A DNA stretch of 64,000 bases from Neurospora crassa OR74A (Eukaryota; Ascomycota; Sordariomycetes; Sordariales; Sordariaceae). Position numbers and translations under genes: made by a program. Numbering within the stretch: position 1 is the stretch's first letter; each line of letters opens with the position of its first letter. This document shows, piece by piece, positions 35,984 to 46,524 of this stretch. The stretch covers positions 6,427,917-6,491,916 of the forward strand of contig NC_026501.1 of NCBI RefSeq assembly GCF_000182925.2, written 5' to 3'. The notes below the pieces were generated by a model. The model was not told the origin of the DNA, did no database searches, and saw only the letters and a program-made list of their open reading frames with translations.

Positions 35984-37954
35984 ATGTTTGGAACCACAGC
36001 CCTTCTGCTGTTCCTTCTAGCAACAACATGTGCAACAGCAGCGCCCAACTGCCCACCTCTCGGCCCGGTCTTCGAAAAGCCGCGAAACTTCAAGTCCAGC
36101 GCCGCCATCCGCGCCGCCCTCGCGAACCTGACCGAGACTTTCCAAGCCCGTGACGAAGACAATTCAGCCGCCGTCCGCGCCAACATTACGAGCTACAGCC
36201 TCGAGGTGTTCAGCATCAGCGATACCGATCCCGTCATCTTTGACTGGCATCACACCGCGCCGGCGCACGCTTCCAGCAATATCACTAATGGCGGGGTGAA
36301 GAAGACGGACGCGGACACGGTCTATCGCCTGGGTAGCTTGACCAAGATCTTTACCGTTTATACATGGCTGGTGCAGGACGGGGATGTCAAGTGGAACGAG
36401 CCGATTACCAAGTACGTGCCGGAGCTGGCGAAGGCGGCGGATAAGGCAAAGGATGATCCGGTGGGGAATGTGGCGTGGGGGGAGGTGACGGTGGGGAGTT
36501 TGGCTGAACAGCTTTCGGGGGCTGTGAGGGATTGTAAGTGCAGTGGTTCTCTAAACAGGAGCAGATGTTTTGAGGATGTCAAGGACTAACAGTAAGGATG
36601 GGGTGGGGGGCGCAAAAGATGGCCTTATGGGCGAACTTACGCAGACGGTAGATCAGAATACCGCGGTCCAGCTTGGGTTTCCGGCTCTGAATAGTTCGGA
36701 TCCCACTCTGCCCAAGTGCGGCGTTTGGCCCCATTGCAACAGGACTGGTAATGAAGTCCTTGGTTCGTTTTGACCGAGAAACGAGAACCTGACCACTTGG
36801 CAGAATTCTTCTCCGGCCTTCTCCAAGTATACCCTTCCTACGCCCCTTTTACCACCCCAGCCTACACCAACACGGGCTTCCAGATCCTCGCCTACGCGCT
36901 TGAGTCCATCAAGGGCAAGCCCTTCCAGACGCTCATGGAAGAATCCATCCTCCGCCCGCTCAACCTCTCCAGGACCTTCTATCAGAAGGCAGTTTCGAAC
37001 CTCGGCATTATTCCCGGCCCCGGCACCCCCTCCGACGCCCAATGGGACTACCAACTGGGCGACGAGAACCCGACCGGCAACATGTACTCCTCCGTCCGAG
37101 ATATCTCCGCCCTCGGACGCTCCATCATGCGATCCACGCTTCTAGCTCCCGTGCTCACGAACCGCTGGCTCAAACCCGCCGCTTTGACCTCCGAGCCCAA
37201 CGCCGGCGTCGGCTATCCCTGGGGCATCCGGCGCATCGTCTTGTCAAGTGTAACCAACGGCAAGCGTGTCGTGGACGCGTACAACAAGGCCGGTCGCATC
37301 GGGTACTACAACTCGCTTTTGAACCTGCTCCCCGACTACGGCGTCGGCTTTTCCGTTTTGCTGGCTAGCCCGAACCTGCCCGCCAACGCAAACTTCAACC
37401 TCGCCGATGTTTTGGGGGAGCAGCTGTTGCCGGCGCTGGAGGAGGCGGCGAGGGAGCAGGCGCAGGATACCTATGGCGGGAGCTACTCAAACTCAAACTC
37501 AAACTCAAACTCAAACGGCGTCGGGAATTCGTCACTGAAAATCACCACGCAACCTGACCGCCCGGGACTGGGCATCGAAAACTGGGTGTCTAACGGGACG
37601 GACATGCAATACATGGCGACCGTGCTGGCGGCGGGGTACGCGCCTGTTATTCCGTCAATCCGTTTGTACCCGACGGGCTTGGAAACGGTGATTCCGGGCG
37701 AGATGGATCGCAAGAATGGACGCGCAGCAACACAGGGGAAGAGGGTGGCGTATAAGGCCGTCTTTGAGGATTTGAATGTGCCAAGCAGGACGCCGCCGAG
37801 TATGTTCTCAACGGACTGTGGGAGCTGGGTCAGCTTGACCGGGGTAACGTTTGGGAGTATGCCGCTCGATCAGTTCTTTTTTGTGGTGGATGGGAGTGGG
37901 AAGGTGGTGAGTATTGAGAATGCGGCGTTGAGAATGGTGATGAGGAAGGGGTGA
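35984..37954 (+). CDS. Secreted beta-lactamase-fold serine hydrolase (PF00144 type)
   Basis: Model: exon 1 from 35984 to about 36523, exon 2 about 36597-36747, exon 3 36804-37954; product about 613 aa. It begins with a signal peptide (MFGTTALLLFLLATTCATA). The nucleophile motif SLTK (Ser118, Lys121) and a YTN motif in exon 3 are those of class C beta-lactamase/penicillin-binding esterases. Fungal relatives are extracellular hydrolases of unclear substrate. Intron 2 (36748-36803) is clear. Intron 1 is doubtful: the strong donor GTAAGT at 36534 does not keep frame with any good acceptor. A GTGAGG donor at 36524 with an AAG acceptor at 36596 does. A frameshift is possible. A Ser-Asn repeat comes from a hexanucleotide array. 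Confidence 0.82.
37485..37516 (+). repeat. In-frame ACTCAA hexanucleotide microsatellite
   Basis: About five ACTCAA units encode alternating Ser-Asn in the linker between the two C-terminal parts of the serine hydrolase. Unit gain or loss keeps the frame. Confidence 0.9.
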
Positions 37955-38403
37955 AGTGAGGAAAGTGGTGGTGAAGGAGGGGGGAATATGTAAAAGGGGT
38001 CCGTGGATTCAAAGTGCGGGGCTGGTGGCTCAGCTGGTTTGGAAGACGATTGAACAGAGTTTAAAAACTGATTTGGATGATGAACGCCAGGAGATGGACG
38101 GGGATGCTTTGCTCCAGGGAACTTATTGGAGATAGAATGCGCAAGAGGTACAAGGATGGAAACGACAAGAGAGACCAATGCACTTGTTCTGCACTGTTCG
38201 ACAATGGTCCTAAAAGTAACAACCACATCATGGTAAATGCATATATTTCGTACCGACGACAAATGGAGTTGAGAAATCAAAGTCGAGCTCGTTGCGCAAA
38301 GCATAATGGCGGTGTTGCGTTGTGTTTTGTTGAGGGATTACGTCACTGTAATTTGTGGTACATGATGCACAGGTTGAACATCAAATATCAACAAACCTTA
38401 AAA
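37955..38403. other. Intergenic, no gene seen
   Basis: 3' flank of the hydrolase and 5' flank of the tRNA-Gln gene. Short frames only. Confidence 0.5.
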
Positions 38404-38495
38404 GGTTGTGTAGTGTAGTGGTTATCACTCTGGATTTTGAAACTTCAAAACTTTCAATTCTTCCAGTAACCCCGGTTCGAACCCGGGCACGACCT
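38404..38495 (+). tRNA. tRNA-Gln (anticodon TTG) with intron
   Basis: The 7-bp acceptor stem pairs GGTTGTG with CACGACC and is followed by a T discriminator base. A-box (TAGTGTAGTGGTTATCAC) and B-box (GGTTCGAACCC) are present. The anticodon loop reads TTTTGAA and is interrupted after the anticodon by an intron of about 19 nt before the closing TCCAG stem. A T-rich terminator follows. Confidence 0.88.
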
Positions 38496-38775
38496 CTATT
38501 TTTTCAATCTTTTCCTCTTTTTGTCCCAACCACGCATCTTGCCAGCGTCGGCGACCGGCGTTTCCTTTGGTTTCCGATGACTTCGATGCCGTACATGCCA
38601 AGCCATAGGGTACCCGTATGATGACATGGCGCGAACCCCACTTGGCTCCTTTTTGCGTTGGAGCTTCAGCTACGCTATCGATCTCCAAGCTGCGGGCATT
38701 GAAGTGAAAAGAAGGGGTGCTCTTATACGCTTCCGTCAAGACCTCATTCCATCAAATCGGACCTTATCCGTTCAA

Positions 38776-38867
38776 TCGGGTATGGTGTAGCGGTAACATC
38801 GTTGACTCTCACTTCTCAGGAGTGACTGCTCTCTCAACAGCCCCGGGTTCGACTCCCGGTATCCGAG
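38776..38867 (+). tRNA. tRNA-Glu (anticodon CTC) with intron
   Basis: Acceptor stem TCGGGTA pairs with TATCCGA (one G-T wobble). The B-box GGGTTCGACTCCC and A-box GGTGTAGCGGTAACATC are clear. The anticodon arm GTTGA/TCAAC encloses CTCTCA with CTC as anticodon, followed by an intron of about 22 nt. A run of eight T residues downstream serves as terminator. Lies 280 bp after tRNA-Gln in the same orientation. Confidence 0.87.
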
Positions 38868-39030
38868 TCTCAAACAATCTTTTTTTTCAATCTTTTTTGC
38901 ATTTGGCAACCGGTTCAACATCATCCATCTTCTTGTTCATAGTCAAATGACAAGACTGAATGGCCGGTTCGTCGTCTCATTATTCATTATCATCATTATC
39001 AAACAAAACCTATCCAGCAACTCTTCTCCT

Positions 39031-39055
39031 CCCCCCCCCCCCCCTTTTTTTTTTT
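39031..39055. repeat. Homopolymer pair C14-T11
   Basis: Fourteen C followed by eleven T, just beyond the 3' end of the unknown minus-strand gene. Confidence 0.9.
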
Positions 39056-39067
39056 CTCCTCTATCTC

Positions 39068-40485
39068 TTACACATACACCCCAAAATCATTGACTTCCCT
39101 CCCCCGTAACCGAGCATGAATGCTTATCTGTCCTTGATCACCTGCATCAATCGTCCGTACTACCCACATCGTTCGCCTCTTGACTTTTCGCCATGAACCA
39201 AGATCTATCCCACAGTGTTTGTCAGCAACTCTGTCTTGAGAGCCATCAAGATCCAAATCAGCGACGATTTCAAAGACTTACCCTCAATCGTACTCCTCAA
39301 AGGAAACGGATCAGTCGTTGACCTCGGTATTCCCGTCGTCATCGGCATCGCTGTCGGTGGTGGTTCTGCTCTCTCCCTCTTGTTATGCTCGTTCGCAGTA
39401 GCAAGGTAATAGCTCTCGGGCTCATCCGTCATTTCCAAGTACGAGGCCGGGTTCTCCGACCAAAACGAGATGCGCGCTGCTGCTGTTTGGAATTGGCTCT
39501 GAATTTGGGTGTGAGGTGCGGTAAGATGCTGATGATATGGGGGCATCACGGGAATGAGCGTCGGCTCAACGGTGGGCGGAGGAGGAGTGGGTGGTGGATC
39601 TTCCCAGTAGGGTGGGTTTCGGTCTAGGTTATTGTCGTTGTCGGTTGGTGAAGAAGAGTGTCGTCTTTCCCTTTCGCAGCTGGAGGACTTGCTTGCGGGG
39701 CTCGCTGACGATGTTGGTGATTGTGGTTCTTGCCCTGTTGCGGCCTTCTCAGTGATGCTATCAGCCCAGATGCGTGATTCCATCTCGTTCCACCTGCTGA
39801 TCGCCGTGCCGATAATGAGCTTCTCTAGATCCGGTTTTCCCTCGAGTTTGATTCCCAGTTTGCTGGATCCCAAGAAAACAAGATCTTGGGCGAGCGTGCG
39901 GACCAGTTGGTTCTTGGTGGACAGCCATAGTGTTGGACTCTGCTGGCACTCGGGGCTGAGGAGATTTGATGGGGCAGTCAACGACGACGACGAGTAGTCG
40001 CAGGAATTGGTGGTATGCCATGGTGAATGTCCTATATCCAGAATAACTCCGAGCACCAGATGGAAGAGGACCTGGCAAGATTCTGGGGAACAGTTAGAGA
40101 GATATTGGGGGGTGAGGATGCCATCGAGCCTCTTGATTAGATGAGATCGGGACTCGTGGCGCGCGCAATGCTCGTGCTTTTGATGTAGCTTGCTCCTGTT
40201 GCTGTTCCTCCGTCCGTGGTGTGCTAGAGAGACTGCCAGTACGAAGCGGCGGAACTCGGGGATGAGGTCGTTGCCTCTGGATTCGTCTGGGAACCAGATA
40301 GACAGAAGACTGGAGCAGCAGAGGCCAATGATGTGGCCGCTGGGTAGGTTGGAGTCGGGGTCTTTGAGCCATGAGACTAGGGCCCGGTTAAAGGTGGCCT
40401 GATCAGACTGGAGGGAGAAGTTGGCGGAAGTTGCTATCCGGGAGAGCAGGCCGCTCGTCCTCGATACGAAGGCGTCGAGTTGCAT
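39068..40485 (-). CDS. Conserved-looking protein of unknown function
   Basis: Two exons, 40485-39282 and 39204-39068, joined across a 77-bp intron (GTAAGT donor, TAG acceptor). The product is at least 446 aa. The N-terminal half is helical with hydrophobic blocks (VLFHLVLGVILDIG) and Cys/His residues (HEHCARH). The middle is a Ser/Pro-rich disordered linker with a polyproline run, and the C-terminus is basic (KVKRRT). I recognise no family; a transcription-related regulator would fit the composition, but nothing proves it. The frame stays open upstream to 40590 without an ATG, so an additional 5' exon is possible, for example 40903-40697 ending in a CAG/GTATGG donor. Confidence 0.65.
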
Positions 40486-42158
40486 GTTAGTGAATTCGGA
40501 AATGTGGTTGATATTGATGATGTTGTCCTCGGCACACAGGATGGATGAAAGACTGGGCGGAAGAGAAGTTTCGTGGTTGGGACACTTGGCTTATATGAGC
40601 TCATGGTTCAAGATCAGGTGGGGCGAGAGATGGGTAAGGGAAGTAGAAGAGGGAAGAAAGACTAGGCTGGGCTCGGTAGGTATGTATAAGCCATACCTGA
40701 ATGGTGTGAAGCACTTGACACTTGGGGAAAGCGCTTTGACGTCGAAGAACCTCTTCGTCCCACCGTGATTCTTGCGGTGTGGAGCCAAGTCTATACCACT
40801 GGTGACATAAAGACTGGTCAGTTGCCCGGAAGCAGTGAATAGACCGAACTGGGAAAGATAGATCTGGTTTGCAGCGCCTTTGATCGTTCACGACGCCCGG
40901 CATTTATGAATGTGGCTGCCGTGGGTACTTGAACATGAGCGGTGGCGGCAGGACTAGTGTGCCTTTGTGAGCACACTAGAGGGCGACGGGAGAGAAACAC
41001 AGCTCAAGGCAACTTTCAATGGTCTGTGAATCTTGGTAGCATAACCGGTTAGAGATGGTGGATCGGGATGGGATCGTGGCGAGCGTGGATATGAAAGGGG
41101 CAGCTGGCTATCAAACTCCAAACAGGACCCGGGCTGGAGACTAAGACTAATAGGGACTGGGGATTATGAGGCGATATCATGCATGACCAGAATAGCGCTC
41201 ACATCTCTTGATCAAGGATTTCAGGTTGGTAGTAACATGTATAATAGCCTGGATTATTGCCAAATACAGAGCGGATGCCGGTAGTTTGGACAAAGCAGCA
41301 GACAGAGGCTGGCTGAGAAGAGGAGTCGGGTGGCACACGCTGCTCAAGATTTGAACGACAAGCACGACCGAGAGTTCCGTATCTGGTTAGCTCTTATGGA
41401 AAATGGCTTTCATGGTGGAAGAAGGGCATGATCCAGGGATGATGGGTCGATATCAGAATAGAATAGTGGTGGAATGGAAGACCGAAAAGGTTGGATCCAT
41501 TGAGACAGATCATGCCCGGTTCTCGCTGTTGTCCAACTGTGGAGATAGAGAGTCACGGTGTGTCGAGCCTGTAGGGTGCCGAGACACATCGGAGCCGGCC
41601 AACGTTCAGTTCACGGCAAACCAGGCGTTCGGGCCAGAGGAGCAGGGTTGCCGAGTTTCGTCATGGGGTCCAGGAGAATGAGAGGACTGATGTGGTCAAA
41701 GTGAAAAAAGTCATAGCCACATCGCCATCGTGAGCAGTGAGGAGCAATAAAACAGGCGGAGACCACGCCACCGCAGAGCCGATGGCTTCAGCATCCTTCT
41801 GCTAGTATTGGTGTAGTGTCGTGTACAACCATGAGGAGACGAGGTCCGTCCAGGAAAGACAGGACCTGAAAGATGGATTTTCTCGTGTATCGTCAAGTCT
41901 AACTAGCTTGGTTCCTCTTGGGTTAGGTTCCACTCGCTTTTTGCCTCGCTTCCACCGTTCCGCGCCCTTGCTGGCAAGTATCGCCGCCGTATTCCGCAGT
42001 CGGTGTCGGTTGGAGAGTTGTTGGGACCTTTGGGCGAGACACAGTGTCGAAGTCTGGAGGTTCATTGAGAAGAAAACTTGAAGTGAGGTGAAAGGATGCC
42101 AGAATATCCCCGCGGGCCCATGCTCGATGGAGCAAAAAGAACGCTGATCAGGGTTCTC
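40486..42158. other. Upstream region of the unknown gene, no further gene supported
   Basis: Normal composition. May contain a 5' exon of the unknown gene (see that entry). Other frames are short and lack domains. Confidence 0.45.
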
Positions 42159-42229
42159 ACCGTTCCCACACTCAATCGCCTGTGCAGTCTTGGCAAGAGG
42201 TGTGTGTGCGTGCACACACACACACCGCA
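42159..42229 (+). repeat. Left terminal inverted repeat
   Basis: 71 bp beginning ACCGTTCCCACACTC and ending in a CA-dinucleotide run plus CGCA. Contains a GTGTGTGCGTGCACACAC imperfect palindrome. Not RIP-mutated. Confidence 0.9.
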
Positions 42230-42599
42230 TTTGACAAATCTGGCCATTTGACATCGCTTTACACGACTCAACTCAATCGTTTAATATTGAAATCTGGCCA
42301 AAACTAGTACAAAAAGTCGATATTTTAATGCTCTACATCGTACAATTATTTATTTTAATATTTACATTATCTTTTAAACTGTTATCGATATAGTACGCTT
42401 CCCCAATACCTACCAAAAGGTATTAATAATAATAATACTAATAAATAACGAGTATCCTAATAACGTTACTAAAATTATTAATATAAATATAAGGAGTACG
42501 TAAAAATATAAACGTACTCTATCGGATACTAATAAAGTATTTTTACTATTGTAAATTTCCTAAAATATTAGAAAACTTCTTATATAAACGCTTAAAGTA

Positions 42600-43480
42600 T
42601 AGTATATACTATATTACTCCCTTACTTTATTAACTATAATTAATATTATAAAGGAAGTTATAAACCTCCTCGTATTAAAACCCAATTTATACCTCAACGA
42701 AATCTATACCTTTCTAACTAACGAATATAACGTATATATTTCGACCGAAATTATACGGCGGTACTTTCGATAAAAGAAGTAGAAGAAGAAGCGACTCTAT
42801 ATAAAAGTATTATAATAATCCCCTATACTAGTAGCCAAATAAATATTAAAAATCTCTTTATTTACTATAGAAATATTTATATTCTATAACGAATTTAATA
42901 TAAACCGAAGGAACGACGCTTATTATACTAATTAGGCACCCCGTAATACTATTGCAATAATATTAAGTAAGTTCATATACAATATACAGTATTACTTCCT
43001 CCTAACTATTATAATAAATAGGCTATTTAATATACTAATATTTAAAAGTATAATAGATTTAGCCGGGGTTTAAAACTAAATAGTAAAATGCTTATTCCCT
43101 AAAATAAATCTATTTCCCGGTTGTAATAGTATTTTAATAATAAATAATACTAGCTAATACCCCCGTACCGAACTCCAATACGTATACAACTAGAAGGGGG
43201 TTCTATTATAGTATTTACTGCCGTACTCTCCCGAATTCAATCCTATTGAAATATATTTTAGTAATTTCAAGTAGTAATTTAAGAGGGTATATTATAACGA
43301 GGGCAGTAATAAAATATTAAATAACGACTTTACTACGTTTCTTAAGCAACTAGTATAGAATATAAGGTACAGAGTATAATAAATCCGTAGCTATTTTAAG
43401 AATACAAAACTAATAATAGATTAATTTAATAATATTAATAAAGAGTATAGCGAGCTATATACTAACGAGCTAATTAAATA
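42600..43480 (+). pseudogene. Tc1/mariner (DDE_3) transposase, RIP-inactivated
   Basis: Protein blocks match fungal DDE_3 transposases. An HTH-like stretch (about 42690-42770) comes first, then FYNEF in place of FVDES (42881-42896), INRRNDAYYTN with a stop for the expected Trp, and IINNTS (about 43133-43155), where the second catalytic Asp has become Asn. LLPYSPEFNPIE then carries the third acidic residue (43242-43250). Stops are at former Trp/Gln codons. Confidence 0.75.
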
Positions 43481-43570
43481 TAGAAAGACGGGTACTATAT
43501 CTAAGCGGCGGTAGAAAATATAAAAGGGAGAGATGGATTTATATATATTAAATTAAATTATATATTAAAA

Positions 43571-43640
43571 ATGCTAAAAATACTAAAAATGCCAAAAATA
43601 CTAAAAGTATTAGAAGTGCTAAAAGTGCTAAAAGTGCCAG
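43571..43640 (+). repeat. Short tandem array of a 9-bp unit
   Basis: Repeats of about 9 bp around RTGCTAAAA/ATACTAAAA, roughly seven units, in the spacer between the two convergent genes. It makes an artificial Lys/Leu/Val-rich frame that should not be called a protein. Confidence 0.7.
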
Positions 43641-44649
43641 AAATCGTATTTATTTATATAATAATATTAAAATACCAAAAACCCCCCTCTTTCGCTATAA
43701 ATCGACTCGTAATATTATTATTACTCGCTAAGACCGCTAATAATAGTACGACTTACTATAAAAACGAGAGCTCTAGTAACGCTATACTCGAATACAATAT
43801 TAAATTGCAAGTTTAAAGTATATATTAATTAATTAAATTACAACAATAGGGGTTAAAAGGTATATTTACTATAACTTAACTATATTGCCAATACTATATA
43901 TTTAATTTTAAGGAAATTTTTAATACTATTCTTAAATACTATATAGAAGTCGTAATTAAATCCCAGCTTCGTAAACTACTTTACTAGCTACTCTCTAAGT
44001 ACGAATATATTGGACGGCGCCTCCTTATTCTAAAATTTATTCTTTAAAGCGATTAAAACTCTATATACTAATACTATTTTAATTAACGACCCAATATAGT
44101 AACGTTTATAGAATGCCTTAAAGAATTCGGTAATAATCTCTTTAATTAACTAATTAAGTAGGGTAGGGGGTAATAGTAACGAACGAAGACCGAAAATCGA
44201 GGGTACGGGCGGATGTAGTACAAATAATTCTCTAACCTCTATTAGGGAGTTTCTAATCTCCTCGCCCTCGTCCTCCTCGCCTACTACTGATAGTGGTACA
44301 ATTAATAATAATACTAATAATTAAATAAATACTATAATTGCTATAAAAATAAGAGGAAGATTAATGTTAATACGCCTAGTAGTAAAAATCTTGTAGTTGG
44401 TCGGATACTTATAGAATATAATAGTAAAATATTCTAACGGTATATACGAATTAATAATTATTATTTTACTTAATAGGGGGAGAGTACCTACTATATTATA
44501 GTTATAACTACTAGTAATTACCGAATTAATAATAGAATTGCCAATAATATAAAGTAATTAAATTTAAAGATATTAAAAGTAAGGAAGGAAGTATTAATAT
44601 AGTAGCGGATATAGTAAATATAGGGAAGGAGGGTATAATTAATATAAAC

Positions 44650-46300
44650 TTCTAAAATCGTCCTTCCTTAATATAATTTATAATAGACTATTTATAGTCT
44701 CTATATTAGTACTACTATTACTACTATTAATATTATTAATAATATTAATATTAATTAGTAGACTATTACCTCCTCCTTTATATTTACTACTACTATCGCT
44801 AATACTAAAGGCGGCTACTACCTTATTACCTAATATATTTCGTATTAATTTAAATAGTAGGTTAATTACTATAACCTTCCCTAATAATATAACGCATACC
44901 TACTTACTTATATCTTTAATATTAAAATTATAATAAATTATATTCCTATTTATAACGTAGTATATTTAATACTTAATAACCTTATTATAATTCTTATATT
45001 TATAACTAAAACCGTACACCTATACCTATACTAACTTCTAATATACAAAACTATATAATTTTACTTTTATATACTCCTCTCGCTACTAATCCTCCTCTAA
45101 ATTCTTTTTAACTTCTATTAATATAATATTTATTGTAACGTACTTAAACTTTTCAATACCGGCTAAAGTCCGTAACCCTTGTAATAATAGTATATTAACC
45201 GTTTGTAGGGTTAAAGTAATAAAAGGATTAATTAAACTACGAAAAAGGGTAAGAATAGAGGGTATACTACTATAGGAAAATAGAGTAATAGGGATTTTAT
45301 TAATAGGCGGGTCGGTTAACCGAAATTTAAATAATATAGTAAAATAGTAGTACTAACTAATATAATAGAAGTACAATTTTATAATAATTTTATACTCAAT
45401 ATTATTATACTTATTATAAAAATCCTTCCTAGGAATAATCTTATTATATATAATAACCCGAGCGCAGCGGTTATTATAAGTAATAGTAATATATATAACG
45501 TTATATAAAAAGACTAACTACTTTATTCCTATAATTATATTATCGCTAATAATATCTTCTATATAACCTCGCTATATATATAGGATTTCGTTAAATAATA
45601 TTATCCCAAACCGTTACTTACAAAACTTACTATTATCTTACTCAACTTTAACTTCTCTAAATAAATTATATTCTTCAATAATAAATAATTTAATATAGTT
45701 AGTAGTAATATATAAACTAATTATATTAAACTAAACCTATATTAAATTAGGGTATTTAAAATACAATAGTAATAATACTATAATAACCAACTTACAAACA
45801 ACGCAAAGCTAAACCGGTAGTACTAAGGCAATTAATTTAGTCGGGGAGGCTATTTTACTATTATCGTCGCCCGATAAATAAAATAAAATATCGAAAACCT
45901 ACTTCTTAAGAATAAAACGAACGGGGAACTATTATTCAACCTCGTTATTATTACTAGAATCCTCTTCGCTACTAAAAATCTCAACGGGTATTACAAACTT
46001 AAAGGAAGACGACAGCGGCTTTAAAACTAGGACTAGAACTAACTTTAATTCTAATATAATAGCCTTCCCCTTCTTAATAATAATCTTTTTAATAACGGTC
46101 TTAATAAGAGCAACCTTCTTCTTAAGTAGAATAATCTTAGGGATAACTTTAATAAACTACTTAACTTTACAACTCTTCTTTTTAGGGCGGAATAAAGCGC
46201 GTTATAGAATTATTAAACTAAGATCTTCCTAATTTTAATCTTCGTCGAAGTAGACTACTAGCGCGCCACTTCGAATACAGGATCGCTTTACGCCGACGGG
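44650..46300 (-). pseudogene. Second gene of the mariner-type element, unknown function, RIP-degraded
   Basis: On the minus strand one frame remains protein-like over about 1.6 kb despite stops. The N-terminal side (about 46280-46000) is highly basic (PKKKSCKVK, KKIIIKKGKA). A Ser/acidic patch follows (SSEEDSSNNN, about 45950), then a CVVC-type cysteine pair (about 45800), a leucine-rich middle (about 45240-45120) and an Asn/Ser-rich end. The basic start and cysteine pair suggest nucleic-acid binding, but I recognise no family. It runs towards the transposase gene. Confidence 0.5.
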
Positions 46301-46451
46301 TTTTAAATTAAAAATTATTTTAGGAAGTATTATTGTAATAGATTTAATTAATTACTAGTATTGTAATTACTTTACACGTTGAAATAACTTCAAATTAATA
46401 TAGAAATTGTTGTAAAATAATAAATTTTAACGAAGTTGTACAATACAGAAG

Positions 46452-46524
46452 TGCGGTGTGTGTGTGTGTGCACGCACACACACCTCTTGCCAAGATTGCA
46501 CAGGCGATTGAGTGTGGGAACGGT
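46452..46524 (-). repeat. Right terminal inverted repeat
   Basis: 73 bp, inverse of 42159-42229 with a GT dinucleotide more and one G/A difference. Not RIP-mutated although the DNA directly inside it is. Confidence 0.9.

Larger units (their letters stand above)
42159..46524. mobile_element. Tc1/mariner-type DNA transposon with long terminal inverted repeats and a second gene
   Basis: Terminal inverted repeats of 71 and 73 bp (42159-42229 and 46452-46524) differ by one substitution and one GT dinucleotide. The 4.2-kb interior is strongly RIP-mutated except for the first 60 bp. It contains a dead DDE transposase on the plus strand and a separate decayed gene on the minus strand, convergent with it. 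Flanks do not show a clean TA duplication (CA at the left, TA at the right). At 4.37 kb it is two to three times longer than ordinary mariner elements. Confidence 0.75.

Noticed and set aside
33723-36186. Several antisense frames over the protease and hydrolase genes
   Set aside because: Codon-bias shadows; only the frame at 35529-35870 lies outside another gene and has independent support.
43571-43816. 81-codon frame in the mariner island
   Set aside because: Created by a 9-bp tandem array; not a protein gene.
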